DNA of 64,000 bases from Nitrobacter sp051535235 (GCF_051535235.1 NZ_JBPPLZ010000008.1:76112-140111), one strand, 5' to 3'. Counted from the first letter of the stretch, positions 48,835 through 57,679 are shown. Program-made: numbers and translations. The notes: generated from the letters alone by a model not told the origin.

Positions 48835-50022
48835 TTAGGCGGTTTGGGCGTTGGGCAGTGGATGCCACTGCAAGCTCCCGCACATCCCATGTATGAAGTG
48901 CACGATCACGTCACCTGCACCATCAACGGAGACGCTGGCCAACGCTTGCTCGCCGGTGGCGCGAATGACTTCAGTGCTTGCATACCCATCCTTGCTTACG
49001 GTCTCCGCGTACAGCCTAGCCTCTTCCTCGGTGTCAAGCCGCACGCCGTTGGCCCATCGCTGGCCTTCGACATCTACAGCTTCGATCTTCCACGAATGAA
49101 CGGCGTCTATCTCGGCGACGGTGAAGCGCTTGCCGTTTGCGTGCTCCATGCCGCCCATGAGTATGGCGCGGCGCTGGAATGGAGTCCGCTCTGGGTGTTT
49201 CAGGTGGTCGCCAAGCATGCGGTGAACTTTGGTTAGATACTTCGTGTCGTAGGTCTCGATCAGCTTTAAAGTCACCTCGTTGGCGCGGTCGTCTTGATGC
49301 AAACTATTGTCGCGAAGCGCTTCATTCTCTTCGATTAGATGATCGACTTCGGCCTGCGCAGCCTGCAGCGCAGAGTCATTGGAGTAGGCCTCAACCAGCC
49401 TTAGTCCCGCGTCCAGTTTTTCGTTCAGCTTTTCAACGTCCGCGCCGCTCAAGGCCGGCGTAGTCACACCAAGGACCGATTGAATTGAACCCCACTTCTT
49501 GATCATCCTGTTTATCGCAGCGTTGATCTTGGTAACTGCGTCCTGGTCGAAGGTGGATGCTTTCAAAACTTTATTGAAGACGCGGGCGCTCTCGTTCATA
49601 CCGCCAATGGAATGCAGCAGATTGTCGATCACAACTTCGGGCGCGGCGACCATGGAGCCCTCGTCTGTGTCGTCTTCCGGCTGTCCGTTACTAACGGAAG
49701 CCTCGCGCGTCGCCCGGTTCTTATCAGCGTGACGGGCGACGCGCGCGGCGGTTGAGGCACGAATGCCAGCAAGCGTTTTTGTGCCCTTCGCGATGCCGAT
49801 TAACTCGTAGGCGCGAGACCGGCCGATGTCGTTTTCTATGAGCCAGCCGTTGAAGGGAATCTTCGCCGCGGCAAGATGCTTCTTGGCGTCAAGCAAGCGA
49901 AGGCCGGCAGCGCGAAAGTGGTCGGCTGCCTTATCCGCCGCGCGGTCACCGGCCTCTATGCGCGCTTTGATCTCCGACGCGAGGACGTCGAGCGGGACGT
50001 CGGTGGCGACAATCTCACCCAT
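48835..50022 (-). CDS. DUF3102-like replication/partition-associated protein
   Basis: 395 residues. The N-terminal helical part (EIKARIEAGDRAADKAADHFRAAGLRLLDAKKHLAAAKIPFNGWLIENDIGRSRAYELIGIAKG) resembles DUF3102-like phage proteins that have a KorB/ParB-like helical DNA-binding region. A long coiled-coil middle and a C-terminal domain of unknown type follow. The ATG at 50022 overlaps the AlpA stop (TAATG), indicating coupling. It likely acts in early element functions. Confidence 0.65.
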   Translation of the reverse strand: MGEIVATDVPLDVLASEIKARIEAGDRAADKAADHFRAAGLRLLDAKKHLAAAKIPFNGWLIENDIGRSRAYELIGIAKGTKTLAGIRASTAARVARHADKNRATREASVSNGQPEDDTDEGSMVAAPEVVIDNLLHSIGGMNESARVFNKVLKASTFDQDAVTKINAAINRMIKKWGSIQSVLGVTTPALSGADVEKLNEKLDAGLRLVEAYSNDSALQAAQAEVDHLIEENEALRDNSLHQDDRANEVTLKLIETYDTKYLTKVHRMLGDHLKHPERTPFQRRAILMGGMEHANGKRFTVAEIDAVHSWKIEAVDVEGQRWANGVRLDTEEEARLYAETVSKDGYASTEVIRATGEQALASVSVDGAGDVIVHFIHGMCGSLQWHPLPNAQTA

Positions 50023-50228
50023 TACGCCGCCTCCTTCAGCTTGTCGTTGCTGTTGGCTGCGGTGGGCAGGGCATCGCGCCATGCCTGAAGGTGGTCTGCA
50101 TCCCATCGCACACATCCCTCCGACAACTTGAGCGGCGGCGGAAACGTTCCCTCCCCGACCCTCCTGTAGATCGTCGACCGTCCTAGTCTCGTGCTCGCGA
50201 CGACATCTTTTATTGAAAGAAGTTGCAT
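50022..50228 (-). CDS. AlpA-family DNA-binding regulator/excisionase
   Basis: 68 residues. The winged-helix pattern LLSIKDVVASTRLGRSTIYRRVGEGTFPPPLKLSEGCVRWDADHLQAWRDAL is typical of AlpA proteins (MerR-like, P4 AlpA). These activate integrase or act as excisionase. The ATG at 50228 is chosen. It is the first gene of the minus-strand block, next to attR. Confidence 0.92.
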   Translation of the reverse strand: MQLLSIKDVVASTRLGRSTIYRRVGEGTFPPPLKLSEGCVRWDADHLQAWRDALPTAANSNDKLKEAA

Positions 50229-50346
50229 TAGCGGTCCCCTGTTTTGATAAAGACGCACCTAGCTAAGGCGGCACAAGCCGGGCCGTCATGGGACACCGCG
50301 AAAAAAATCACCGTGGGGGTCTCGCCCGCGAGCCAATGAACTAGTT

Positions 50347-50365
50347 GGGTATCTTATGGGGTATT
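50347..50365 (+). promoter_or_regulatory. Right cluster of GGGGTAT repeats, candidate integrase arm sites
   Basis: GGGTATC at 50347-50353 and GGGGTATT at 50358-50365, matching the left cluster at 33459-33498 and in the same orientation. Between AlpA and attR, 50229-50429 is AT-rich and has no gene. The role is inferred. Confidence 0.5.
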
Positions 50366-50429
50366 TTTTTGTTCAATCATAAATAATTCAATTATAAAAT
50401 CAATTAGTTAATTGCTATAGTAGTATAGA

Positions 50430-50444
50430 CACCCCTTCCGCCAG
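50430..50444 (+). other. attR (15-bp direct repeat)
   Basis: CACCCCTTCCGCCAG, identical to the tRNA-Ser end at 33330-33344. Host sequence resumes after it; 50445-50589 shows no gene. Confidence 0.9.
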
Positions 50445-50589
50445 TCTTCTACGGAAACGCCTTCCTCACGCTCGTTGATCCGCGAAAGCGGATTATATGA
50501 CCAGTCTCCGTAGCCGTCTGCTGATCCGGACCGGTGATTGCTGCATTTCTTGTTCTGGAAATCCTTGATGGCCGCGGACCTACCCGGCG

Positions 50590-50865
50590 CTAGCGTGGTT
50601 CGGTTGACGGCTTGAATTTGACCAGCCCGACCACATCAAAGGTCAGTACGATCAATTGCGCACCCCCGAATATCAACACCAAATAGAGTTTCGATGGTCC
50701 ATCGCCTGCGGAACTGAAAACCGCCGCGATCACTATGATCACAGCGCTTGCGGCATTGATAAGCAATGCCTTGCCGATCGAGTTCGGCCATCTCCTGGTG
50801 ATCAGCCAAATCGGACGGGATATCAGAAAAGCCGCCACTAATGCCCCGACGATAAGAACAAGCAT
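50590..50865 (-). CDS. Small three-helix membrane protein
   Basis: 91 residues with three hydrophobic segments (LVLIVGALVAAFLI, ALLINAASAVIIVIAAVF and LYLVLIFGGAQLIVLTFDVVGLV). Unknown function; no family recognised. It lies just outside the element in host DNA. Its start at 50865 is a normal ATG preceded by GGAGGATCG. Confidence 0.6.
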   Translation of the reverse strand: MLVLIVGALVAAFLISRPIWLITRRWPNSIGKALLINAASAVIIVIAAVFSSAGDGPSKLYLVLIFGGAQLIVLTFDVVGLVKFKPSTEPR

Positions 50866-50913
50866 CGATCCTCCAATTTCTTTCCGTTTTGAGCAAAACT
50901 ATCCGCCTCCAAA

Positions 50914-51117
50914 GTGATGGATTTCTTAGCAAATCAGTGCTGGGATGGTCGAGAGCTTCAGAATTTGCGAAGTGGCCTACGAGACTACATTTATCGCGGT
51001 AGCGATCGCGATATTGCCCTGTTTGCCCTCCCCGATCTAAAGTTCCGCTGGAAGGACGGCACCGTTTGCTTTCACAGCAGGCACGATCTTTCCGTTTCGC
51101 CGTCGGAGGCACGATAA
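50914..51117 (+). CDS. Putative small hypothetical protein
   Basis: 67 residues (MMDFLANQCWDGRELQNLRSG...). Weak Shine-Dalgarno sequence, no recognised family. It ends one base before the next gene, whose start is well supported, so a two-gene unit is possible. Confidence 0.35.
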   Translation: MMDFLANQCWDGRELQNLRSGLRDYIYRGSDRDIALFALPDLKFRWKDGTVCFHSRHDLSVSPSEAR

Positions 51118-51118
51118 C

Positions 51119-51274
51119 ATGCCCATTTTGATGTTTGGCGCTATCATCGGCTGCGGTCTGCTCTTTTATGCCAGCTATCGCTACGTGCGGTCTCACCCGA
51201 CGCGCAAAGAGGAAGAGGCGCCCAAGGAGATTGCGAGAGAGGTCGCGAACGACGATGAGCAGCCGCGCAATTGA
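51119..51274 (+). CDS. Small single-pass membrane protein
   Basis: 51 residues: a hydrophobic helix (ILMFGAIIGCGLLFYASYRYV) and a charged tail (RKEEEAPKEIAREVANDDEQ). GGAGG lies 9 bases upstream of the ATG. No family was recognised. Confidence 0.6.
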   Translation: MPILMFGAIIGCGLLFYASYRYVRSHPTRKEEEAPKEIAREVANDDEQPRN

Positions 51275-51613
51275 GGATTCGGTCGAAGATCATTGGTGTT
51301 TTGATTGAGGAAAACACGACAATCTTCGGGAGCGAAATTTTTTTATTCACGCGACTCCCATTTGCTTTGGCGGGCGGATCAATCGGGATTCGCAGAATTC
51401 GTAAACGAGACAATTATTTCCATCCTTGGCACCGTAGCGGTGCGAACGCTTCCCCCATCGATGATGTGCGGTGCTGACGAACGACGGCCTCGCAAAGACA
51501 AAAAACCGCCCATTTGAGTCTGGATACATTGCACCGGGATGCGTGGGGACGGACCCGTTAGAACCTGCGGACTCGCGGCCGCGTCGTCCCCATCTCAATT
51601 GGGGAGATAGCGG
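51275..51613. other. Intergenic region, no gene seen
   Basis: About 340 bases. Short frames on both strands lack start signals and family patterns. The last bases (GGGGAG at 51601-51606) are the Shine-Dalgarno sequence of the next gene. Nothing else is recognised. Confidence 0.5.
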
Positions 51614-52069
51614 GTGAGTGCAAGCGATCAAACCGACACTCTCGAGACGGTTGCGACCCTCGACGACAAGCCTGAAATTTCCGAGGAACAGGATGCGGGT
51701 AACGCATCCGAATCGGAGACGGTGGACACGCTCGAATTTGGCGGGGCCGAGGAAATGCTGACGACGTCGCCGGTCGCGCCCGAGCCTTCGTCGGATGTCG
51801 ATGTCCCACAAGACGACGCCTACACGAAGTTCGGGCCCGGCCCGCTGACTGCCGTCCGTTTCAAGTGGACAACGCGCCGCGACGACAACGGCGACTATTT
51901 CGTTCACGAAACGATCGGAGAGAGTTCGTACCCGCTCATAAGTGGACCAATGACAAAAGAAGCCGCGATCGAGTTCGTCGATGACCGCGAGCGCGCCGCC
52001 CGCCGACGGTTTGAAGAACTGCGAAGCGAGATGGCGGGTGGAGAGATTGGCCGGCGCGCCGACAAGTAG
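51614..52069 (+). CDS. Acidic hypothetical protein
   Basis: 151 residues from a GTG start with GGGGAG upstream. The N-terminal half is disordered and acidic (DTLETVATLDDKPEISEEQD). The C-terminal half is more ordered (GPLTAVRFKWTTRRDDNGDYFVHE and TKEAAIEFVDDRERAARRRFEEL). It is a rhizobial-type hypothetical with unknown function. A roughly 190-base gap follows. Confidence 0.6.
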   Translation: MSASDQTDTLETVATLDDKPEISEEQDAGNASESETVDTLEFGGAEEMLTTSPVAPEPSSDVDVPQDDAYTKFGPGPLTAVRFKWTTRRDDNGDYFVHETIGESSYPLISGPMTKEAAIEFVDDRERAARRRFEELRSEMAGGEIGRRADK

Positions 52070-52255
52070 CCTCCCCGACCAAAGGGACTGACGAGATTAG
52101 CTTTTCGAACAGGGACTCTTTTGCGCCTCCGAGAGTGCGCATCCTCGTCATCGCGGCTGCGATGACGTCTGATCCCAGAGTGATGTGAATCACACTCCAG
52201 CGGGCTCGGCGCGGATAAGGTCGACCACCACAATCCGAACCGGACTGGAGGTTCC

Positions 52256-53062
52256 ATGAAAAAGCTCGCCATTGCCGCCGCGTTGCTGCTCTCCGCCTCG
52301 ACCGCCCAGGCGGGTCAGAACTATTCGTTCGAGATCGGCGGGCGCACCGTGCGAATCCACGCGCCGCGCGGCTGCGACTCTCCCTCCTGCATCTCGATCT
52401 CGATCCCGGGCCTCTATGACTCCGGGCCCAGGGATTTTGTCGACGACGCATCCGACGCCCGGGAGTCCGATCTCCGGGACACGACTCGAGCAAGCGCGCC
52501 CGCGATCCCTGCGCAAGCCGCCACGCCAGCAGCTCTTCCATCCGCGACCGCTGCCCCGGCTGTTCCTGCCGTCGCGACGCCGGCGCCTGTTCAACAGACC
52601 GCGGCACCGGCGGCAGCTCCTGCCGCGGCTGGCGCCATCATTCCGACAACCCAGCCCAACACGACGATGCCGCCAGCCAGAGAGCCGGCGAACACCAGCC
52701 TCGTCGCCACCACCGCGCCGATCGCGGAGCCGGTTCAGGCGCCACCGCCCCTGGCCGCCGAACCTGTCGGACCGCTCGGTGAATGGCTGACCGAGAAAAA
52801 GGAAGGGCGGGTCCGGATCGAAGAGTGCGGGACAAACCTTTGCGGCTATTCGGTGGATTCCCGCACCGGCCGGAACAAGGAAAAGGTTTTGATCAACATG
52901 AAGCCCGCCGGCTCCAGGTGGAGCGGGAAGATCTACGACCCGAAAAGTGGCAGCACCTATAGCTCCACCGTGGCGATGAAGGGCAAGGATAGTCTGCGCG
53001 TCCAGGGCTGCGCATTCGGCGGAATGTTCTGCGGTGGCCAGACCTGGACGCGGTTGAATTGA
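52256..53062 (+). CDS. Exported DUF2147-domain protein with Pro/Ala-rich linker
   Basis: 268 residues. It has a signal peptide (MKKLAIAAALLLSASTAQAG), a short N-terminal region with a Cys pair (RGCDSPSCISI), a low-complexity Ala/Pro/Thr linker (about 80-165) and a C-terminal DUF2147-like domain (GEWLTEKKEGRVRIEECGTNLCGYSV ... WSGKIYDPKSGSTYSSTVAM). It is probably periplasmic. DUF2147 proteins are small envelope proteins of unclear role. A terminator follows at 53094. Confidence 0.8.
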   Translation: MKKLAIAAALLLSASTAQAGQNYSFEIGGRTVRIHAPRGCDSPSCISISIPGLYDSGPRDFVDDASDARESDLRDTTRASAPAIPAQAATPAALPSATAAPAVPAVATPAPVQQTAAPAAAPAAAGAIIPTTQPNTTMPPAREPANTSLVATTAPIAEPVQAPPPLAAEPVGPLGEWLTEKKEGRVRIEECGTNLCGYSVDSRTGRNKEKVLINMKPAGSRWSGKIYDPKSGSTYSSTVAMKGKDSLRVQGCAFGGMFCGGQTWTRLN

Positions 53063-53093
53063 TCGATCGATTGTTGAAGCGTATCGACGAGGG

Positions 53094-53124
53094 GAGCCCT
53101 GCCCGCCTTGGCTGGGCTCTTTTT
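53094..53124 (+). terminator. Rho-independent terminator
   Basis: Stem GAGCCC (53094-53099) and GGGCTC (53114-53119), with inner TGCC/GGCT-type pairing, then TTTTT. It ends the DUF2147 gene just before the convergent cupin gene. Confidence 0.85.
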
Positions 53125-53126
53125 CG

Positions 53127-53537
53127 TCAGCCGCCGGCTTTGCCGGAATATTGAGCGTCGGTGACGTGTTCCAGCCAGGTGACGGCGCTTCCGTCGAGGG
53201 CCTCGTGCACCGCGATGTGGGTCATGGCGGTGTTCGGCGCCGCGCCGTGCCAATGCTTTTCTCCCGGTGGAATCCACACGGTATCGCCGACGCGTATCTC
53301 GCGGATCGGCCCACCCTCGGTTTGCACCAACCCGATGCCGGACACGACGTACAAGGTCTGACCGAGCGGGTGGGTATGCCACGCAGTACGCGCGCCGGGA
53401 TCGAACGCGACGCTCGCGGCAAGGACGCGCGAGGGCGCACTCGCGGCCGCGATGATCGGCTCGACCATGACCGTGCCTGAAAAATACTCCTTTGGCCCTG
53501 GGTTCGCCGGTCGCGAGCCTGCCTGATGAATATCCAT
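53127..53537 (-). CDS. Cupin-domain protein
   Basis: 136 residues. The conserved cupin motif 1 is RTAWHTHPLGQTLYVVSG with the metal ligands His-x-His, and motif 2 is GEKHWHGA. It resembles small cupins of the carboxymuconolactone/mandelonitrile-lyase-like group; substrate unknown. CAGGAGG upstream of the ATG at 53537 supports the start. It is divergent from pxpB. Confidence 0.85.
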   Translation of the reverse strand: MDIHQAGSRPANPGPKEYFSGTVMVEPIIAAASAPSRVLAASVAFDPGARTAWHTHPLGQTLYVVSGIGLVQTEGGPIREIRVGDTVWIPPGEKHWHGAAPNTAMTHIAVHEALDGSAVTWLEHVTDAQYSGKAGG

Positions 53538-53720
53538 GTTTGACCTCCTGAGTTGCCGCATAAGCTACGACGGCGCGCTGCGTTCGTTCCTGCTGCGAGC
53601 AGCCTCGCACGTTTCCGCCGATTACAACATCCTGTGAGCTTGCCATCAATAATTCATTGGAATTGCGTACGCTGTTCCTGCGATGTCACTCTGGTTGCTG
53701 ACGAACCCGTTTGATTGGTC

Positions 53721-54452
53721 ATGACCGCGCCTTTGTCCCCGCCACGTCTTTTGCCAAGCGGCGATGCCGCCATCACGGTGGAATTCGGCCGCAATATCGA
53801 TGAACTGGCAAACCGTCGCGTACTCACGCTCGATCGCGCGCTTGCGGACGCGCCGATCGACGGAGTCACGGAAACCGTGCCGACCTACCGATCGCTGCTC
53901 GTTCACTACGATCCGGTTCGGATCGGTTTCGATGAGCTCGGCGAACGCCTGACGGCCCTCGCCCGGTTGCCCGTACAGCCGACAACCGGAGTCCGGCGCT
54001 GGCGTATCCCCGTCACCTATGGCGGCGAACATGGCATCGATCTCGAAGACGTCGCCAGGACGTTGAACACAACGCCGGACGACATCGTCGCGCGTCATGT
54101 CGCCGGCGACTATCGCGTCGCCATGATCGGATTTACGCCGGGCTTTTCCTATCTCAGCGGCCTTGACAACACACTTCAAATGCCACGGAGGCAAAACCCG
54201 CGCCTGCTCACACCCTCCGGGACGATCTCGATCGGCGGCCTTCAGAGCGGCATCCAGTGTCTTGCCGGACCCAGCGGCTGGCATCTGCTCGGCCGGACCG
54301 CCGTGCGTACTTACCAGCTTCACCGCGATCCGGTTTTCCTGCTCGAACCCGGAGACACCGTCACGTTTTATGCGGTCGACGGCAAGCAGTTCGTCGAACA
54401 GGATCGCGCCGCCGCACAGGGTGAGTTCGTTGCCGAACTGGTGACGCCATGA
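53721..54452 (+). CDS. pxpB: 5-oxoprolinase subunit PxpB (KipI family)
   Basis: 243 residues. KipI-like motifs are LLPSGDAAITVEFG at the N-terminus, VPTYRSLLVHYDP, VAMIGFTPGFSYLSGLD and GGLQSGIQCLAGPSGWHLLG. With PxpA and PxpC it forms the ATP-dependent 5-oxoprolinase that opens 5-oxoproline to glutamate. The ATG at 53721 is chosen over a TTG two codons upstream. It overlaps pxpC by 4 bases. Confidence 0.93.
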   Translation: MTAPLSPPRLLPSGDAAITVEFGRNIDELANRRVLTLDRALADAPIDGVTETVPTYRSLLVHYDPVRIGFDELGERLTALARLPVQPTTGVRRWRIPVTYGGEHGIDLEDVARTLNTTPDDIVARHVAGDYRVAMIGFTPGFSYLSGLDNTLQMPRRQNPRLLTPSGTISIGGLQSGIQCLAGPSGWHLLGRTAVRTYQLHRDPVFLLEPGDTVTFYAVDGKQFVEQDRAAAQGEFVAELVTP

Positions 54453-55459
54453 GCAAGCTTCTCGTCACCGCCGTCGGGCCTGCGACATCGGTACAGGACG
54501 GCGGACGCTATGGCGCACAACGCTATGGCCTGACGCCGGGCGGCGCGGTGGATCGTCTCGCACTGGCTTGCGCCAATTGCCTCGTCGGCAATCCGCTCTT
54601 TGCGGCTGCGATCGAAGTCGGGCCGCTCAATGCCGGCTTTGTTGCCCGCGAAGGCAAGGTGCGCGTTGCGCTCTCCGGCGCCGAGAGAAATGTCGAGGTC
54701 GCTGGCCACCCGCTGCCGTTCAATGAATCCTATACGCTCAATGACGGCGACACCCTGACGCTCGCCGCCGCGCGCGGCGGCACCTTCAGTTATCTCGCCA
54801 TAGAAGGCGGAGTGAAGGGCGAGCCGATGCTGGGAAGCCTCGCAGTCAATGCGCGCGCGGGCCTCGGCAGTCCGTTTCCGCGGCCGTTGCAGGTGGGCGA
54901 TGCTCTCGATGTCGATGCGGTAAAACCATCCGCCGAGCGGCGGGTCCAGCTTCCCGCCCTATCCGGCGATCCGATCCGCGTGGTGATGGGGCCGCAGGAC
55001 GACGAATTCGGAGAGGCGAAGGATCTGTTTCTCGAAAGCGAGTGGAAGATTTCAGCAACGAGCGACCGCATGGGCTATCGCCTCGAAGGCCCCACCATCA
55101 CGCATCTGCATGGCCACAACATCGTTTCCGATGGCACCGTGAATGGCAGCGTTCAGGTTCCCGGCAACGGACAGCCGATCGTGCTGATGCCGGATCGCGG
55201 CACCACGGGCGGCTATCCGAAAATCGCAACCGTCATCTCCGCCGATCTGGGCCGCTTTGCGCAAATTTTCGCCGGCCGCGGCTTCCGCTTCCGGGCAGTC
55301 ACCGTGGCGGAGGCGCAGGCCGAAGCGCGGGCGATGGCGGAGCTCCTGCGAACATTGCCGGACCGGGTGCGCGAGGTGCGCGATGCCGACATCACCGACG
55401 CGTTGCAGAACGCCAATATCGCGGGCTCTGCGGTGAATGCATTCGACAGCGAAACGTGA
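54449..55459 (+). CDS. pxpC: 5-oxoprolinase subunit PxpC (KipA family)
   Basis: 336 residues. KipA-type (biotin-dependent carboxyltransferase-like) motifs include ATSVQDGGRYGAQRYGLTPGGAVDRLAL, GPLNAGF, MGPQDDEFG and DRMGYRLEGP, and the C-terminal GYPKIATVISADLGRFAQ. The start overlaps pxpB by ATGA; pxpA begins 60 bases downstream. Together they supply 5-oxoproline clearance. Confidence 0.93.
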   Translation: MSKLLVTAVGPATSVQDGGRYGAQRYGLTPGGAVDRLALACANCLVGNPLFAAAIEVGPLNAGFVAREGKVRVALSGAERNVEVAGHPLPFNESYTLNDGDTLTLAAARGGTFSYLAIEGGVKGEPMLGSLAVNARAGLGSPFPRPLQVGDALDVDAVKPSAERRVQLPALSGDPIRVVMGPQDDEFGEAKDLFLESEWKISATSDRMGYRLEGPTITHLHGHNIVSDGTVNGSVQVPGNGQPIVLMPDRGTTGGYPKIATVISADLGRFAQIFAGRGFRFRAVTVAEAQAEARAMAELLRTLPDRVREVRDADITDALQNANIAGSAVNAFDSET

Positions 55460-55518
55460 CAAGCTCGGCCACCTGCTAAAGCGCAGCAATGCGCTCTCTA
55501 CATCGGAACGGAAAACTC

Positions 55519-56286
55519 ATGACGATCGACCTCAACTGCGATCTCGGCGAAGGCTTCGGGGTCTGGCCGATGGGGAACGATGCTGCGATGCTCGAGCTTG
55601 CGACGTCCGTCAACATCGCCTGCGGCTTCCACGCCGGAGACGCAGACACGATGAAGAAGACGGTCGATCTCGCCAAGGCGCGCGGCGTCAGCATCGGCGC
55701 GCATCCGGGGTATCGCGACCTGCACGGCTTCGGGCGACGGCCCATCGTCGGTCTCACGTCGTCGGAAATCGAGAACCTCGTCGCCTACCAGATCGGCGCC
55801 TTGCAGGCGATCGCCACCATGGCCGGGCACCGGGTCACGCATGTAAAGGCGCACGGCGCGCTCTCCAATGTCGCCTGCCAAGACGACATGACCGCACGCG
55901 CGATCGCCTCGGCGATCAGGGCGGTCGATCCCGATCTGGTCTTCGTGGTGCTCGCGAACTCCCGCCTCGTTGCCGCCGGCGAAGCCTTCGGCCTGCCGAT
56001 GGTGCATGAGGTCTTCGCCGACCGCGCTTACGAGGATGACGGATCGCTGGTGCCGCGCGGCAAGCCCGGCGCCGTCCTTCATGACGCCGACGCCGTCGCC
56101 CAACGCGTCGTGAAAATGATTCAGTCCGGAGAGGTGATTTCGATCAGCGGCAAGGCGATCAGGATGCGGATGGATACCGTCTGTATCCACGGCGACACGC
56201 CGGGCGCGGTCGACATCGCACGGGTGCTGTGCAAGGCGCTCAGAGATAACGATATCGCGATTGCGCCGTTCAAGACAGCGAAATAA
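55519..56286 (+). CDS. pxpA: 5-oxoprolinase subunit PxpA (LamB/YcsF family)
   Basis: 255 residues. LamB/YcsF features are TIDLNCDLGEGFG at the N-terminus, SVNIACGFHAGD, GAHPGYRD, HVKAHGALSN, EVFADRAYEDDG and VCIHGDTPGAV. The ATG at 55519 is chosen; a longer frame from 55489 adds ten residues without support. It completes the pxpBCA set. Confidence 0.94.
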   Translation: MTIDLNCDLGEGFGVWPMGNDAAMLELATSVNIACGFHAGDADTMKKTVDLAKARGVSIGAHPGYRDLHGFGRRPIVGLTSSEIENLVAYQIGALQAIATMAGHRVTHVKAHGALSNVACQDDMTARAIASAIRAVDPDLVFVVLANSRLVAAGEAFGLPMVHEVFADRAYEDDGSLVPRGKPGAVLHDADAVAQRVVKMIQSGEVISISGKAIRMRMDTVCIHGDTPGAVDIARVLCKALRDNDIAIAPFKTAK

Positions 56287-56296
56287 TCCGCTTCGA

Positions 56297-56449
56297 TCAG
56301 AATGGGTGGATCGATAGCGAACCGAATACCACAGCGGCAATCAACGCCAGCGAGCCATATAACGCAAAGGTCTGGACGCGCACCATCATGCGTTCGGTCA
56401 CGCTGCGAGCGCTCACGTTAACGCGAATCTCATCCGATGGTTGGTACAT
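56297..56449 (-). CDS. Small single-pass membrane protein
   Basis: 50 residues (MYQPSDEIRVNVSARSVTER...) with a C-terminal hydrophobic helix (FALYGSLALIAAVVFGSLSI). GGAG lies 8 bases upstream of the ATG. It is convergent with pxpA and is too short for a domain call. Function unknown; rhizobial membrane microproteins of similar design exist. Confidence 0.6.
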   Translation of the reverse strand: MYQPSDEIRVNVSARSVTERMMVRVQTFALYGSLALIAAVVFGSLSIHPF

Positions 56450-56621
56450 CTTCGGTCTCCGGCTCAATACGCGCTACAATGAGCTACGCCTCCCGCCGGT
56501 TGCAAGATCGGTGAAGAAATAACGATGGGATTGCTCAAAACCGCTGATTTCCGGGACGGAAATTCTCCTCAGGCTCGCCTCGCGAAAAATTCTGTTCGCG
56601 TGCATTCCGCCCGGCAGCCGG

Positions 56622-57599
56622 CTACTGCGGCTTGAGGATCGCGGCTCCCGTCGTCTGGCGACCTTCAAGATCGGCGTGCGCCTTCGCAGCGTCTTTCAAG
56701 GCGTAAGCGCGGTTGATCGGGACGTGAAGCGTTCCGTTGATCACGGCGGCAAACAGCGTATCGGCGCCTTCCAGCAGGTCTCTGCGCGTCGCCACGTAGT
56801 CGTTCAGTTTCGGCCGCGTCGCGAACAGCGACCCGTGATTGTTAAGTTCAGTCAGCGCGAACGGCGGCACCGGCCCCGAGGCGTTGCCGAAGCTGACGAA
56901 CAGGCCGCGCGGTCGGAGGCAAGACAAAGAGCCTGGAAACGTGGTCTTGCCAACGCCGTCATAAACCACGTCGCAGAGTTCGTTGCGGCTGATCTGCTTC
57001 ACGCGCGCGACGAAATCCTCTTCCTTGTAAAGGATGACGTGATCGCAACCGTTGGCGAGAGCGAGGTCAGCCTTGGCTTGCGATCCGACCGTGCCGATGA
57101 CGTTCGCACCGAGCGCCTTCGCCCACTGACAGGCGAGAAGCCCGATCCCGCCTGCCGCCGCGTGAATCAGCACGCGATGACCGTGCTCGACCTTGAAGGT
57201 CTTGTGCAGGAGATACCACACCGTCAATCCCTTGAGCATGAGCACCGCGCCCTGCTCGTAGGTGATGTGGTCCGGAAGCTTCACCAGTCTGTCGGCCGGA
57301 ATGTTTCGCTCGGTCGCGTAACCGCCGAGATTGAAATAGTAAGCGACGCGGTCGCCGGGATGGAAGTCGGTGACGCCCGGCCCGACTGCCACGACTTCGC
57401 CGGCGGCTTCGTTGCCGATGACGAACGGTTTGGACGGCGCCTTGTAGAGGCCGGTGCGATAATAGACGTCGATGAAGTTCAGGCCGACAGCATGTTGCAG
57501 AATGCGAACCTCGCCCTGCCCCGGCGCGGGTGGGTCCACTGCTTCATAGACGAGCGCCTCGGGGCCGCCCACCTGATGAACGCGCACTGCCCTGGCCAT
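56622..57599 (-). CDS. NADPH:quinone oxidoreductase (zeta-crystallin-like)
   Basis: 325-residue zinc-free MDR-family oxidoreductase. It has GroES-like N-terminus (PGQGEVRILQHAVGLNFIDVYYRTGLY), NADPH-binding HAAAGGIGLLACQWAKALGANVIGTVGS and the C-terminal VPINRAYALKDAAKAHADLEGRQTTG. It reduces quinones using NADPH, in the cytosol. The 56450-56621 gap holds no gene. It is followed by terC at a distance of 80 bases on the same strand. Confidence 0.92.
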   Translation of the reverse strand: MARAVRVHQVGGPEALVYEAVDPPAPGQGEVRILQHAVGLNFIDVYYRTGLYKAPSKPFVIGNEAAGEVVAVGPGVTDFHPGDRVAYYFNLGGYATERNIPADRLVKLPDHITYEQGAVLMLKGLTVWYLLHKTFKVEHGHRVLIHAAAGGIGLLACQWAKALGANVIGTVGSQAKADLALANGCDHVILYKEEDFVARVKQISRNELCDVVYDGVGKTTFPGSLSCLRPRGLFVSFGNASGPVPPFALTELNNHGSLFATRPKLNDYVATRRDLLEGADTLFAAVINGTLHVPINRAYALKDAAKAHADLEGRQTTGAAILKPQ

Positions 57600-57679
57600 C
57601 GGTCTCTCCCTGCCACTCCCGCGCTACCGTGAGCGAAAGGCATTGAGCTTGCGTTGTCAACATGACCGCTGGAAAAAAC

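Larger units (their letters stand above)
33330..50444. mobile_element. tRNA-Ser-integrated phage-satellite-like element or degenerate prophage (about 17.1 kb)
   Basis: Bounded by the direct repeat CACCCCTTCCGCCAG at 33330-33344 (end of tRNA-Ser) and 50430-50444. It carries a P4-type integrase at one end and an AlpA-like regulator at the other. Between them are a primase-polymerase/DUF3987 gene, a candidate iteron origin, an HK97-type prohead protease, an HNH nuclease, tail-fibre and tape-measure-like genes and cargo. I find no capsid, portal, large terminase, tail tube or lysis gene. Many small overlapping genes and AT-richer intergenic DNA contrast with the flanking host. Confidence 0.9.
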
